A stretch of DNA of 60,000 nt from the NCBI RefSeq assembly GCF_964340395.1, contig NC_135555.1, forward strand, positions 15,851,246-15,911,245, given 5' to 3'. The stretch is from Glandiceps talaboti (Eukaryota > Hemichordata > Enteropneusta > Spengelidae). The notes beneath the pieces are model-generated. The model searched no databases. It saw only the letters and a program-made list of their open reading frames with translations, and was not told the DNA's origin. The first letter of the stretch is position 1; each line of letters opens with the position of its first letter. Made by a program: the position numbers and the translations under genes. Shown one piece after another: positions 1-12,700 of the stretch.

Positions 1-583
1 GTAACCAACAATTTTATGGGCAGATTTATAAGACTATGAGATTCATATTGGCTCACAATTTTATTTTCTATTACACATGACAAATATGATAATCGGATGT
101 TATTCCCTAATATTTTTGTTCCTTTAGTCATGGAAAATATGATTGACCTAAGGGGCCTTTGTCACTACGACTCATGAGATGAGCAGTGACAAAGGCTATT
201 TTCTCACTGAATGAATACAAATATTGGAGAATAACGTAAGAATACCAGCGTCAGTAATATCAAAGTAAAATTAGGGAAAGTAATGGCAATTTTGAATGTT
301 TTGACTCATATTTTGAACACAGCAAAACCAGTGATGTAGACATGTATTGTTGTGACATAGATGCATGTTGTAGTGATGTAGAATGACCGAGGTATATATT
401 CATTATTTTGGCATATGCATGGTACAATGTATAATCATATTTATTGCATATGCCTGCATTGATAATTTCAAATAGTACACGTATTCACATCTTATGAATG
501 GTTACAAGTCAAAATTCAGAAACTCCTTCCCAGTCTCATGGAAAAGTCTTTATGGAAAGTCTCATCGTTGCATTTCATTTCAG
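1..583 (+). other. MRPL38 intron, 3' portion
   Basis: AT-rich intronic sequence upstream of the first visible exon. I found no coding exon, repeat or RNA gene here. Confidence 0.7.
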
Positions 584-792
584 TAAAAATCCCACTTGAT
601 GAAGTGAAAACAGATTGGGAGAAAACCGTCGGACCATATCAAATCCGAAGTGTTGCACAACATTATAATGTATTCAAAGATTTGTTTGACAGTGCTGATT
701 TCTTACCTCAAGTAATTATGCATATTAATTATGATCAGACTGATGATTTTACTGTACCAGTACACAGAGGAAATGTGGTTTCCCCAGCAGAG
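584..792 (+). CDS. MRPL38: MRPL38 exon (first in window)
   Basis: The acceptor is tttcatttcag just before 584 and the donor gtaaga starts at 793. The exon begins at the second base of a codon and ends on a codon boundary. It encodes the segment from KIPLDEVKTDWEK to GNVVSPAE. The ATG at 538 is intronic, so an initiation there is not supported. Confidence 0.93.
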
Positions 793-3700
793 GTAAGAGT
801 CAATGCAATGTGTTATCACGAATGAAAATTAATTGAGCTGCGAAAAGATAATAGGTTGAGGAAAAGGAGCCAGGGCTCGAAATTAACTTTTTTTCTATGG
901 TAGTCCTAATGAGCTACCGATTTCAGAAATTGGTAGCCCAAGGATTGTGACCAGTAATCCCATATTCCTGAACTGAAAACAGAGTTCATCTATTGAAAAT
1001 AACTTATTATATCAAAAATACTTTCATATCTGTAATTCTTCCATCCTTTAAATCATTGCATAGTCAATGATACATAACATTGTAGCCTGAGTGAACTACC
1101 AGCTGCAAATTGTGGTAGTCTCCATGACTAGATTGGTTGTCTGTGGACACAGGACTACTGTTAATTTCAAGCCCTAGGAGCTGAGATGAAATTTCAACTT
1201 CAAGTAAAGCCACTCATACAGTGCATCATCATGCTTGTGTTTGATCAATCACATACTTCCATAAATTGAGTGTAGGCATATACCCTGTTTGTCTATCAGT
1301 TAATTTTCTTTGTAACAAGGAAAGTTATTTGGGTGCTATCAACAGAAGATTGAGTAAGTTAGGAAATAATTGATTTTACATGAAATTCACTTCAATTGTA
1401 AATTTGAAAGACTTGATGTTCACATTAAAAATTATGAATATGTTTTTTTGTTAGAAAATACTAATATAATCCATAACCAGATTCAGTATTATATCATCTC
1501 CTTCCAACTTTTAGTCACTTTGTCAGATCACTTACTGTCTAACAGTACAACACTATGGGTGTGTATACATTTATTACAAATCAAGTCTATTTTCACATAT
1601 AGTTGTAACTGAGAATTAATGTAAGAGATCAATTTCAATCCTGTCCCGTCCTTTCTCTACAGGCCACCAATACACCCAGTATATCCTACAGTTCTAGTCC
1701 GGATGATCTCTGGACCCTTCTTCTTACAAATCCTGGTAAGTAGGTGATGTCGCCCAAGTGTTAGATTGTCTTATTAAGGTACCATTTGTTAGTTTCAATA
1801 ATTACAATGTTCCATAAGTATTCTTACAAGCTATAAAAGGGTGCAAATCCATCTGCTGTTTTATGAGTGACCTTTTAGTAAAGCCTCTCTGTCAAGACCA
1901 CTCAGCATTATCATTATTAAAACGCATATCAAACAGACACACGACACCACAAATTTAGTCCCACATGTCAAACTTTACCTGCAGAAGGAGGAGCATTCCC
2001 TTCCCATCATCCAACTCTTGACATTTATAGGGGTAATTGGTCTCCTGTAAAAATAATCTGAGGAGAATGCAGTATCATTGTATCATATTAGGATACAATA
2101 GTCCATATTGTCAAATTTGATAGACAAAATATTTATAAATATGAGGTCACAGGATATTTACTGTAACATGATGTAATTATGTTGACAAACTTTTCTGAAA
2201 AAATAATATGGAAGTACAACTTTGTTGCCTGTTCTAGAATGTAGCAACATTTCCAACTGGATGTTTGAGGATACAGATTTCATAAATTTGTACTTAAATC
2301 ATTATTTGTCTGTATACACTTGTAATAATATCTGAATTGTGTTTGTATTTGTCTCCATTGTAGATGGTCACTTGTTAGATAATGAAGCGGAGTACTTGCA
2401 TTGGATGGTGTAAGTTGCTTTAATGTTTTGATTTTTTTTTCAATGGCTATTTGTGGAGAATATATTGTTCTTGGTTCCGACAGTCAATAGGACAGTCAAA
2501 TGTTACTTTGGAACGGTAAATTGGAAATGAATGTGACAGTTTGATTCATCTACAGTGGTTGACAGCTAGCAATGTCACATTCATTTCCAATTTACAGTTC
2601 AAAAGTAACTATAATTATTTTACAGTCCGATTATGTTCATGTTCAGGACTACAGTAAGTTTAAGTTCTTACTTCGAATTATCTAAACAATGGCATTGTAC
2701 AGTATGAACATACAATCAGATTTGCGTGTGTACTGTATAACTTGAAATTGAAAATGTGGTATTATTTGTGCTGAAAATCGCACTCATTGGCTTGTGCAAA
2801 AATGATACTGCATTGCCAAATGTACGACTACCATAATTGATTAGTCTGTGAATTACTGGTGTCTTTAAAGAATGTTTATGTTCTTGAGAGTCTGTTTACC
2901 TAAAAATAAGTATGTGTTCTAATATTGTGGTATACAGTATAAAACAGAACATAAAAAAACCCATTTCTATTGATGCTAGAGGGTATGTATAAAATAAGCT
3001 TAGATACATAGACTTTATGTTGTTGTAGCCACCAACAGGCACAGCCTGGAGGGGCTATGACTTAGGGTTCTGTTCATGCATGTGTGTGTGCATGCACATG
3101 CATGCGTACATATCTCTGGCATGCACCAACTGATTTCAAGAAAACATTGCACAAAGGTAACATACTATGTGAGACATGCACCAGTTGCATACTATGTCTT
3201 CTATGAAGGCTTGTTTAATTATTGGTAACCATTATAAAAAACATGTCATGGTTGTTACTAATGTTAGACATGATTCAACATTATTATTAAGTGAAAAAAA
3301 ATAGTTTACTTTTCAAAATGAATAAGAAAAACCAAAATCTCGTTAAGATTATGCCTCCCGAGTTAATCCAATAAGATCTACATTCCATGTATATGCCATA
3401 GAAATCAGGTCAGTCATATCAAATTAATCATTGTGTAAAAAAGTGAAGAATTGACAATCACTTGTGATTTAAGGAGAGCTATACACTTCACACTCTTGAA
3501 GGGTGACACTCTGACATGTCAAAGAATATATCACACTTGCTCCACACCCTGATTTTGAGTTCCAATTTCTTACAACCTTGACTTCATTTAGATTTGTAAG
3601 TTAGCAATCCATATACATGTAATGCAAGTGAACTGATGATATGCATTGTGCATGTACATGTATTGGTGTTCACATTGTAGTCCTTTCATCAGCCAAAAGA

Positions 3701-6700
3701 ATTAAAGTTGAAATTCTATCTTTGGAAATACTGTGTTTCAGCTCATGGGTGGTTTTTGTGAAAGAAACATGTTTCAGCTAACCTTGTGTACAGTATTTAA
3801 TGACCACATGACACACATGCATTCTAACAATGCCCCCCCCCCCTCCCACACACACACACACAGACAGTAAGCTCACACATATTTGTGCTGATTTGATTAT
3901 ATTACCCTCAATTGGAGCCATGGGTACCACCATACTGGATTTTGTCAGCTACACTCACATAACTACATTTAAATTAGAAAAAAATACTTATTATAATTTT
4001 TCTTTCCTATATGATTTGCATATAAAATTGTTAATTGAGAAATAGAAACTAGATAAACTGTGAACATAAAGAGGATAAAAGCTGGAAAAATAAACATAAA
4101 AAGTGATGAAAGGTATAATAAATGTACAATTTACATGTACATTTGTAGCCTGGGTAAATGTTAAAATTACAGAATTTTCCAATTGTAAACTGTGTGAAGT
4201 CATCTGGATTAGGTTCCGTGATTATATGAGTTATGAAGGATTTCTGACTACAATTTAGAATATCTTGTATTTCTCAGTTTTCTACAGAACATATAATTTT
4301 TTTGTTATCGAAGCTTAGCAACGGAAATTGGATTTTGCTGAATAAGCAGAATGCCATTAACAACAATGACTCATTAACATAAGGTATGATTGATGTTCAA
4401 TTGTCTTGTCAGAGAGGACAAGACAAATGTGATTAAAGTAATGTTTGAGCTAATATAAACCAATATAAGTTGTGTTTGATCTTTCACCTGGTGTTTCATC
4501 TGCTTTTGACATAAATGGATTTGGGTTTTTATTAAATACTGTTGGATAATTTTAATTAAAAGGAGTCGTACTACAGGTGATACTGAATGTATACTGCTGT
4601 GGAATGCTGTACGTATGTAAATACAAATAGTGTCCGAGTAGCTACTATCTGTATAAACAGATGTTTTAGCTGATTAAACTTTGGATTTTGACATTAATAA
4701 AATGTTTTGTCAACCAATTGAATTGTTGTAAATTTCATCACTATTGCAAAAGCAATAGACAATGTTATCCATGAGACCTGCAAGATTTTACATATTCAGT
4801 AATTTCTGGCTGCAACTATGCAATTATCGTCCACCAGGAATGGATTAATCAAAGTTAGCAGTGTCTTTTTGTTTGGTATAGCTTGATAATTCACTGATTT
4901 ACATATGGTGATGGTCAACAAGTACATGTAGTCTCTCCTTCATACCAACAAACAACAGTTCTGTGTTTGCTAGCACCTGGGTTAGTTGGCTTCCTTGAGC
5001 TTGTGCCCGACATATTTTGAAATATCACAACACCTACACCGGACTCTGTCTATTATCTCAGTCTGCACAAACCACAGCGATAAGATCAGATCATGGCAGG
5101 TAATGGTACATGTATGATGTTGTTTGTGCTGCTGTGTGCTTGTGTAGTAAGTGTATCTGGATCTAGAGACAATGGTACTGTAGCAGATGATACCTGTTCT
5201 GATGGCAACATGTTTCATTTCGTGTGTGACAGTACTAGCGTTGATCTGTGCACTGTTAAACCATTCACAACACTTGTAGAAGAATTTGATCATTATCTAG
5301 ATACAGATATCAAGGATACCCAGTTGGTGGCATTCAAACTTGATTTACCAGAATATAATGGAATGAATCCATTGTTGTACAATACATCAAGTGTATATGG
5401 TCTTTGGGCTTTGAAATGGTTCTACAATCGGCATGGAGAAATTCTAGCAAAGCTACCACCACCTTCCTACTACTTCTCATTGACACTTTTGTACTTAAAG
5501 GCTGAAGACATGGACATAGAGTTTATTGACAACACAAAATCAAGGGAAGAGAGTGTCAAAATTGCTCACTTTTCCGATACATGTAAGGTTAACCTTGCCA
5601 TGAACTTTACTGGAAAACTCATTAAATCTGCCTATAGGAGTGCCAACAAAAAGAACCAGCTGTGCTATAGATGTGTAGAAAAGTCTGTGATAAAATTAAA
5701 CTGTGTTACATTGGCTAAAGATCAACATGCAATAAACTTGACTACATGTATATGTACTTCACTTGATGATAGCAGGCTGGGAAAACAGTATTTTCTGTCC
5801 CATCAAGTGATAGTAATTATTATTATCATTCTGTTAATTTATATGATATATCCATTTGTCTTTTGGTATTTTTATCCTGATAGTGAGGATAAAGTTCCAA
5901 AACATTTAACCTTTACGTATAAAACAAATAATAATGATCAAGAGGCAGAAGCTAATAGCAATAGCCAACTTATAGAGGAACAAGTTGATAGCCAACGTCA
6001 AGAGACACAAGCTAATAGCAATAGCCAACTTATAGAGGAACAAGTTGATAGCCAACGTCAAGAGACACAAGCTAATAGCAATAGCCAACTTATAGAGGAA
6101 CAAGTTGATAGCCAACGTCAAGAGACACAAGCTAATAGCAATAGCCAACTTATAGAGGAACAAGTTGATAGCCAACGTCAAGAGACACAAGCTAATAGCA
6201 ATAGCCAACTTATAGAGGAACAAGTTGATAGCCAACGTCAAGAGACACAAGCTAATAGCAATAGCCAACTTATAGAGGAACAAGTTGATAGCCAACGTCA
6301 AGAGACACAAGCTAATAGCAATAGCCAACTTATAGAGGAACAAGTTGATAGCCAACGTCAAGAGACACAAGCTAATAGCAATAGCCAACTTGAAGAGGTA
6401 CAAGTTGGTCGCCAACTTATAGGTCATTCTGAAGTTCCATATACCATCAGTTATTTTTTCAGATATTTAAAATATAGATTTTTTTGCATGCGTGTCATGG
6501 TTACCATTTTGCTTTATTTCATATTTTTCCCTGCTTTTACCTACATCTATTTGTTATGCATTTTCTTATATAATGAGCTTCAAGTAGACAGAAAAACTGA
6601 AAGAAATGCATGGAAGACTTTTCATGAGAAAATTCCACAACTCAGTTCTTTGTTCCTGTTTGCTCCAGAAAGCAGTGCTTTTGCTGTTATAATTGTGGTT

Positions 6701-9700
6701 GTTCTTGTAGCTTGTTACATCACATGGGGAGTATGCATATCGACACTTTTTTATTTGAAAACTGAATCGAAAGTCAAATGTGTTGTAGATCATGAAGAAT
6801 GCAAAGTGAAACAAGATGAATCCACCAAAAAAATTGTCATCAGATCAGTATATAAACAGTTCTTTTTCGGCAAAGAGGAAAGTTTTAATGATGTTTGCAT
6901 CTTTGATACTTTTCCAAACATAGAACAGAAGCTTCAATGGTATCAGTTTAAGAAGATTTTTTCCAGTGGTATTAGCGGTGATACCAGCAGTAATAGTACT
7001 GCCAACAGTTATTCTATCTCCTTAATGTGGATGATACTTGCTGTTGTCTTTGCACCAATTTGTTTATGGATTCTTATCATCCTTAATGCTAAGAATGCAT
7101 TAAATAAAGAAAGAAAACGTCTGTTAGTCATAGCAGTTCTTCTGTATGTCTTTATGTTGCCAATATTTGTAATTGATCTGTTGATAATAGCAGAAATATT
7201 TACTTATACTTTGTCTGCACTTGTTGTAAATATTGATGTAATTGGTCCATATTTAGTGTTTTTGTTTGGAATTGTATCATTTTACTTCATCGATGCATAT
7301 CATGAATTTACTTGTCATTACAAGAATTTGAAAACAGCAACTACAGATGTACTATGCAATTGTGAAAATAAAAGCAGATGTACATGTACCGGTACGACAT
7401 TTAATGTTAACTTTGTGGACTTCAAAAGTGAAAATATGACAGACCAAAACACAAAAAACAAAAACAATAAGAACCGTGACAGTCTGCTGTATAGAAATGT
7501 GCCCTTTATTGAGTTACAAACTAGACAAGATTGCATATCAGCAGACTTATTTTATTGCATTTGTAAATATCTTTCTCCAATTGGATTTGAATTAATGAAA
7601 ATGTTCATTAAGATGACAGGAATTTTCGTTTACCTATTATTTATATTTATGATCATACTGGAGTTTCAGGTCACAGCTTTAATGACAATAGGTTTCACAT
7701 CCGCATTTGGAGTGTTACCAAAGCTTTTTCAGTATTTTAAGGAGAGTTCTGAAAAAGGAGGTGCCAAAGGAATTGATGATCCTCAATTGAACTGTAAAAT
7801 CAAGGATGTGATAATAAAGAAGTATTTAACGCGCAACAATAGAAAGGAATCACGACGCGGCATCACAGAAGATACATATGCTGATAGACATGCTGGAGAA
7901 GGTGGAAATAGGGACGGACTAGGAGATGATAAAACAGCCATTCAAATGAAATGTATATCAACTAATAAAATCCCTGTCCAGGGTACTAGTACTAGTAGTA
8001 CTAGTGTGTAACTATATGTCCCAACACAATCCAACTGATAGTAACAGGCACTTCCCTGTATTTGTGATATTTATGAATTTCTTTTCCAAAGAAATTAATT
8101 GCAAATGAATATTTTACAGAAGTTATGAAAATTAGGATACACATTGACCATTCTAAACCTTGAAGGTGCAAACAGGAATGATATGTATAAATAGTTGTGA
8201 ACTCAGGCTATCATAGATAGTATTCAGCTTTTATTGAAATCTTTTTTTTGAAGCATGTGCCAATTATCTTGTTATGTTCAAAAGTCCAGGTCTAACATAT
8301 TATGCATAATTATCTATGAAGAAATCAATCGACAGGAAACATAAACTGTATATCAATGTATTATCAAATGAAATTTTAATCAATTAAGTGCGGAACCCAT
8401 AGCAATGCAATTCTCTTCCTCCCGACTTGTACCAAGTTGTGTACAAACAAATACCCACTAGGGAGAAAGAGGATTTTAAGATGTATTTTGGTAATTCATG
8501 TCTTGACAATAAGGAAAAAAACTTGGACTATAATTTAGGATGTTCTTGGAAAGGGAAATGGAAAATACCAATGTAGTCAACCTGACAAATTTATCAATTC
8601 TTCAGATGCAAAATGAATACATGTATACTTCAATGCATGATATTGTGTTAGCTTTTGATGAATTCTTTGTAAATATTTGGAAAACGATAGCTGGTAAAAT
8701 GGCACAGGGCAACTTCAAAGGCTTTTTTTTTCTGCCGAGGGTTCCCATTGCCCTTGAAATGGCAAATGTGAAGCCAACACAATGTACATAAAAAACAACC
8801 AGAACATGCCACAGACAACATACCAATTCATCCCCATGTGAAAAACATTTTGAAAAAAAAATAAGTTGGTAGTCATGATCAATTTAACTTGAGTTTAAAG
8901 GGTCATTTATGGAGGTATGCCTTATACTACTAGTGAAGTATGTCCTTAAACAATTAGATAAAGGGAAAATTACTCTCAACATTTTCATTGATATCTCTTA
9001 GCTTTTGATACTATAGTATCAAATTGAACTATTGTTCCAAACACAAACTTGAAAATTGTACCTGAAATTTTTGAGTGCTCACTTATCAGTCTTTGTCAAC
9101 AGATTGACCCACTATTCAGTCTGAATTGAGCAAGTTGATTTTGTATCTTTTGTTTAACTTGAGGAATTTTGTACCTGTAGATCTACATACTGGACTTTCT
9201 AAGAATTTTATTCACTTTCATATATTCTAATGTTTAGAAGTGTTTGGAAACATGTACCATTTCTACTTTATTTGTATTTTGTTATCCCAGAAAATTGTCG
9301 TTGTGCAGCATCTTATTTAACCCAACACACACACACACACACACAAACACACAAAGCTGATTTTTACCTCATGTAAGGGAATGTTATGCTTCTGTGTGTT
9401 TGTGTCTGTGTGTCTGTCTACATGGACACAATATCACAAAAACTACTGTACCGATTCTAATAAACCTTGCTACACATCACAAACACAAGAACTGATTAGA
9501 TTTTGATAAACATCCAATGAAGATTAGTAATTTGCAAAATTAGAGGTTTTTAGTAATTAGTATATATCTTAAGAATGCATATTTCAAATTCGATATAATT
9601 TGGTTTATACATTAAACACAAAATATTGCATATTTGCTGTAAAGCTTGTTGATGTTGCTTATAGTTTTAACGAATAATTTGCATAATTAATGAGCTTTGG

Positions 9701-12700
9701 TAATTAGACATATCTTAAGATTGCAAACTTCAAATTTCATATAATTTGGCACATACATCAACCATGACAAAGCACACATATTCTATAAAGCCTGTTGGCA
9801 TAGTTTTTATTTTTAATAATTAATGTCCATCATTAATAATTTTCGGTAATTAGGCTAATATCTTAATAAGAATGAGTAGGAGCAAAAACCTATGGTTTGC
9901 CCTTTTGGGAGGCATTCAGTTTAAATCCTGTTATTGAAACAACTTGTTACCAACTTTGTTTTCAACAAAAATTTGTTGTGTGCACTGATAAAAAAACCCA
10001 AAAACAAACATTTGTTGCCAACGAACATGTCCGATTTTGTTGATTACAAAATTAAAATTTACAATGAAAGTCAGCTCTGTGTGCCAGGCTTTGGTCAGAT
10101 AAAATGGAATCATTCTTCTCCACTTATCAATCCTTTAGAATTTCTAATATAAGTACATTATCATTAAAATATATTCCAGTTTTAAGTTGATTAAAATGTT
10201 GCAAATTAGCCTTGTATGCAAGAGCTTTGTAAAGAATATGTTTGGTGTCCTTTGAGCCTGCAGTTTGTGCGATATGACAATTTTATTTTGTTTTTGAAAT
10301 ACAAGAAGTCTATCGATGTATATTGTATTCCTTGTTGTAGAACTATACATGTATGTACATGTACATGTAGGAGTGCAAAAATAGATAAATAAATTCAATC
10401 CTGACTTTTTGAATCAATATTCTTCCTCATAGGATATCAAGGTAAGATATACAGTAGGTCATCACCTGACTGTATATCTAAATTCTATGGAATAGAACGA
10501 CACACCGCAAGTTCATATAAATGGTTAAATATATACGTGGAAAGATCTAAAAGTCACGTGCACAAAAAGAACCCTACAGAATATGCCTGAAAGATAGAAT
10601 ATTAAGCATATATCGTTAGATATCATATGTATCAGGGAATGGTGTAAATAATGTATTTATTCCATGGGGTTCCAGCATTCCAAGATGGAAGATGATTTTC
10701 TCCTCTTTCAGTAATACATGTAAATGTAGTTGTTTGCATTTTCAATTTATTATTAACAGTTGTATGTGACATGAATGTCGTGCTACTACATGCACACCAC
10801 ACTAAGTAATCATTTTTAGTAAACAGTCATGTCAACCTTTTGAAGCAAAGATTGCTGTGCTGTGAAATAAAATGTTTCAGTTAACTAGAAATTGTAGAGT
10901 GGTTGTGTTTGTGAAAAGAGAATGGTGCGCATTGGTGACCAGTTTCCCTGCAAATTATTTATTTCTATCCAAATATATGAAATCTTATTCCTGGCCGTTT
11001 AAATATAATTTTGGGGTTCACCGGTTTGTTTTCAAGGAAAGCCATAATTTATTGTCTTCATAAGATAACACAATATTTGGCAGCCATATTTGATTCAGAA
11101 ATGACTTAATTAGCCCCCCCCCCCCCTCCCCCTTCCCCACTGGCACTGCCCAGAAGGGGGTTAATTACATTGGGTTCTGTCTTGATGTTGACTGTCCATC
11201 TGTATGTATGTGTGTATGTTCACCCTCATAGCTCTGACTTGCATCAAGCAATTTCAACCACACCTGGCACAAAGGTAGCATGTACTGTGTGAGACATGTG
11301 CATGTTGCTCTGTTTTCCGACTGAATCAAATATGTCCGAATGGCAGCCATATTTGATGCAAAATTTCCCAATTTGCACCATAACTTTGGAACTGTAATAC
11401 AAAGCGACATGTAATACATAGTGACACCCACATTATCAAATATTATATTATAATAGCATTACCAATTCCAGTGAATTTTGTGACGTCATCGCTGTACATT
11501 ATTACTGATAATGTACTCCGTTATTGGGCATCGCGGCCCCGGAACGAGCATAACAATACAAGCTTATGTCCGTAAGGCAATAAAGGTGTGGGTATTTAAG
11601 AACAGGGAAATTGTGGGGTAAACACCATAAGAATTTTTTAAAAAAGATTCAAATTAAAATGAAACAAATTTGTGTTCACAGCAGTTCATTGAAGTGTATA
11701 TGTGTGTGTACAAATGTACGTGTACGTACGTGTGTCGCTATGATAAGTATTCAGCTTACGGGCCGAACATGGCAGACGATGTTCAGTGCTGTGTATATTA
11801 TACGTTGTTTTGCGTTTCTCGGTCTACAAATTCACTGGAATTGACAAAACTATAAAATAATAACAATAATGTACACCCTCCCAGTCCATAATGGACTCAA
11901 GCAAACTTTGCACTCCATAATGGGCTCGGCTGTCGCCTCGCCCATTATGTCGTTCAAAGTTTGCTTTCGTCCATTATGGGCTGGGAGGGCATACATTATT
12001 GTTTAATTAGCGTTCTTTTAAGACTATGACCCTTGACCTTGAAAGTCTTCATCAAGGTCAAATAGCCAAATTTGGTTTATCTTCATACTTTTTTTTAGTA
12101 ATTTCTTGGATATTTTCTCGTATGTGAGACATATGCACATTTCTTAATTTTAATATATAGAAAAAAGTTAAGGGGTTTTAATGTTTTCAGTTTATATGAA
12201 AACTAGGTGGTGTCAGGTTACAAGAACCGAACAATTTTTTTTATAAGGTGTTATGCATACTTGATTTTAATAAATGAATGGAAATGGGCAAATTGAAATA
12301 ACATATGAATTATAGGCAGCTGATTATTCAAGTGTGACATACACATGTACATGTAGTAGTCACTTAACTACGCTATAGTCAGACACAATTACAAAACAAG
12401 TAGATCGATCTCGGCACTTGATTCATCCCTCAATCTACAAGGGTAGTGAACATGTACTTAGGGTATTTGCATGAGTGTGGGGCTCTCCGCACACTGGAAC
12501 TCATGCATCATCGAAGTTCTGTCGTGTTTACCAGTAACAGCACACTTCCATAAAAATTGTACTATGCTTGCAAATGTTTTTGTGTACAAGGAATGATTGT
12601 GCACTCATTTGTACATCATATATATGCATACATAGTGCAGTAAAGTTTTCAGTTTATATGAAATGTATTTGATCTGGTTTTATTCCAGAGGTAATATCCC

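Larger units (their letters stand above)
2410..12688 (+). other. Large MRPL38 intron (10.3 kb) hosting an intronless gene
   Basis: Donor gtaagt at 2410 and acceptor tattccag before 12689. It contains a hairpin element (2502-2609), a GT/CA-rich repeat (about 3030-3200), the membrane-protein gene (5093-8011), CA and related repeats (9304-9860), a foldback cluster (11441-12005) and a small hairpin (12469-12506). The stretches 3900-5092 and 8012-9300 show nothing I can name. Confidence 0.85.

Noticed and set aside
538-583. ATG at 538 as a start codon for MRPL38
   Set aside because: The segment is intronic: a clear acceptor precedes 584 and conserved protein similarity begins there.
4982-5293. 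103-residue minus-strand frame over the start of the membrane-protein gene
   Set aside because: No recognisable domain, and it overlaps the signal peptide region of the sense gene.
5906-6427. 173-residue antisense open frame with hydrophobic repeats
   Set aside because: It is the complement of the 60-bp coding repeat and stays open only because the period is a multiple of three. The sense frame has signal peptide and membrane spans on both sides.
8540-8791. 83-residue open frame as a gene
   Set aside because: Short, no similarity, no splice-site support and a composition like the surrounding intron.
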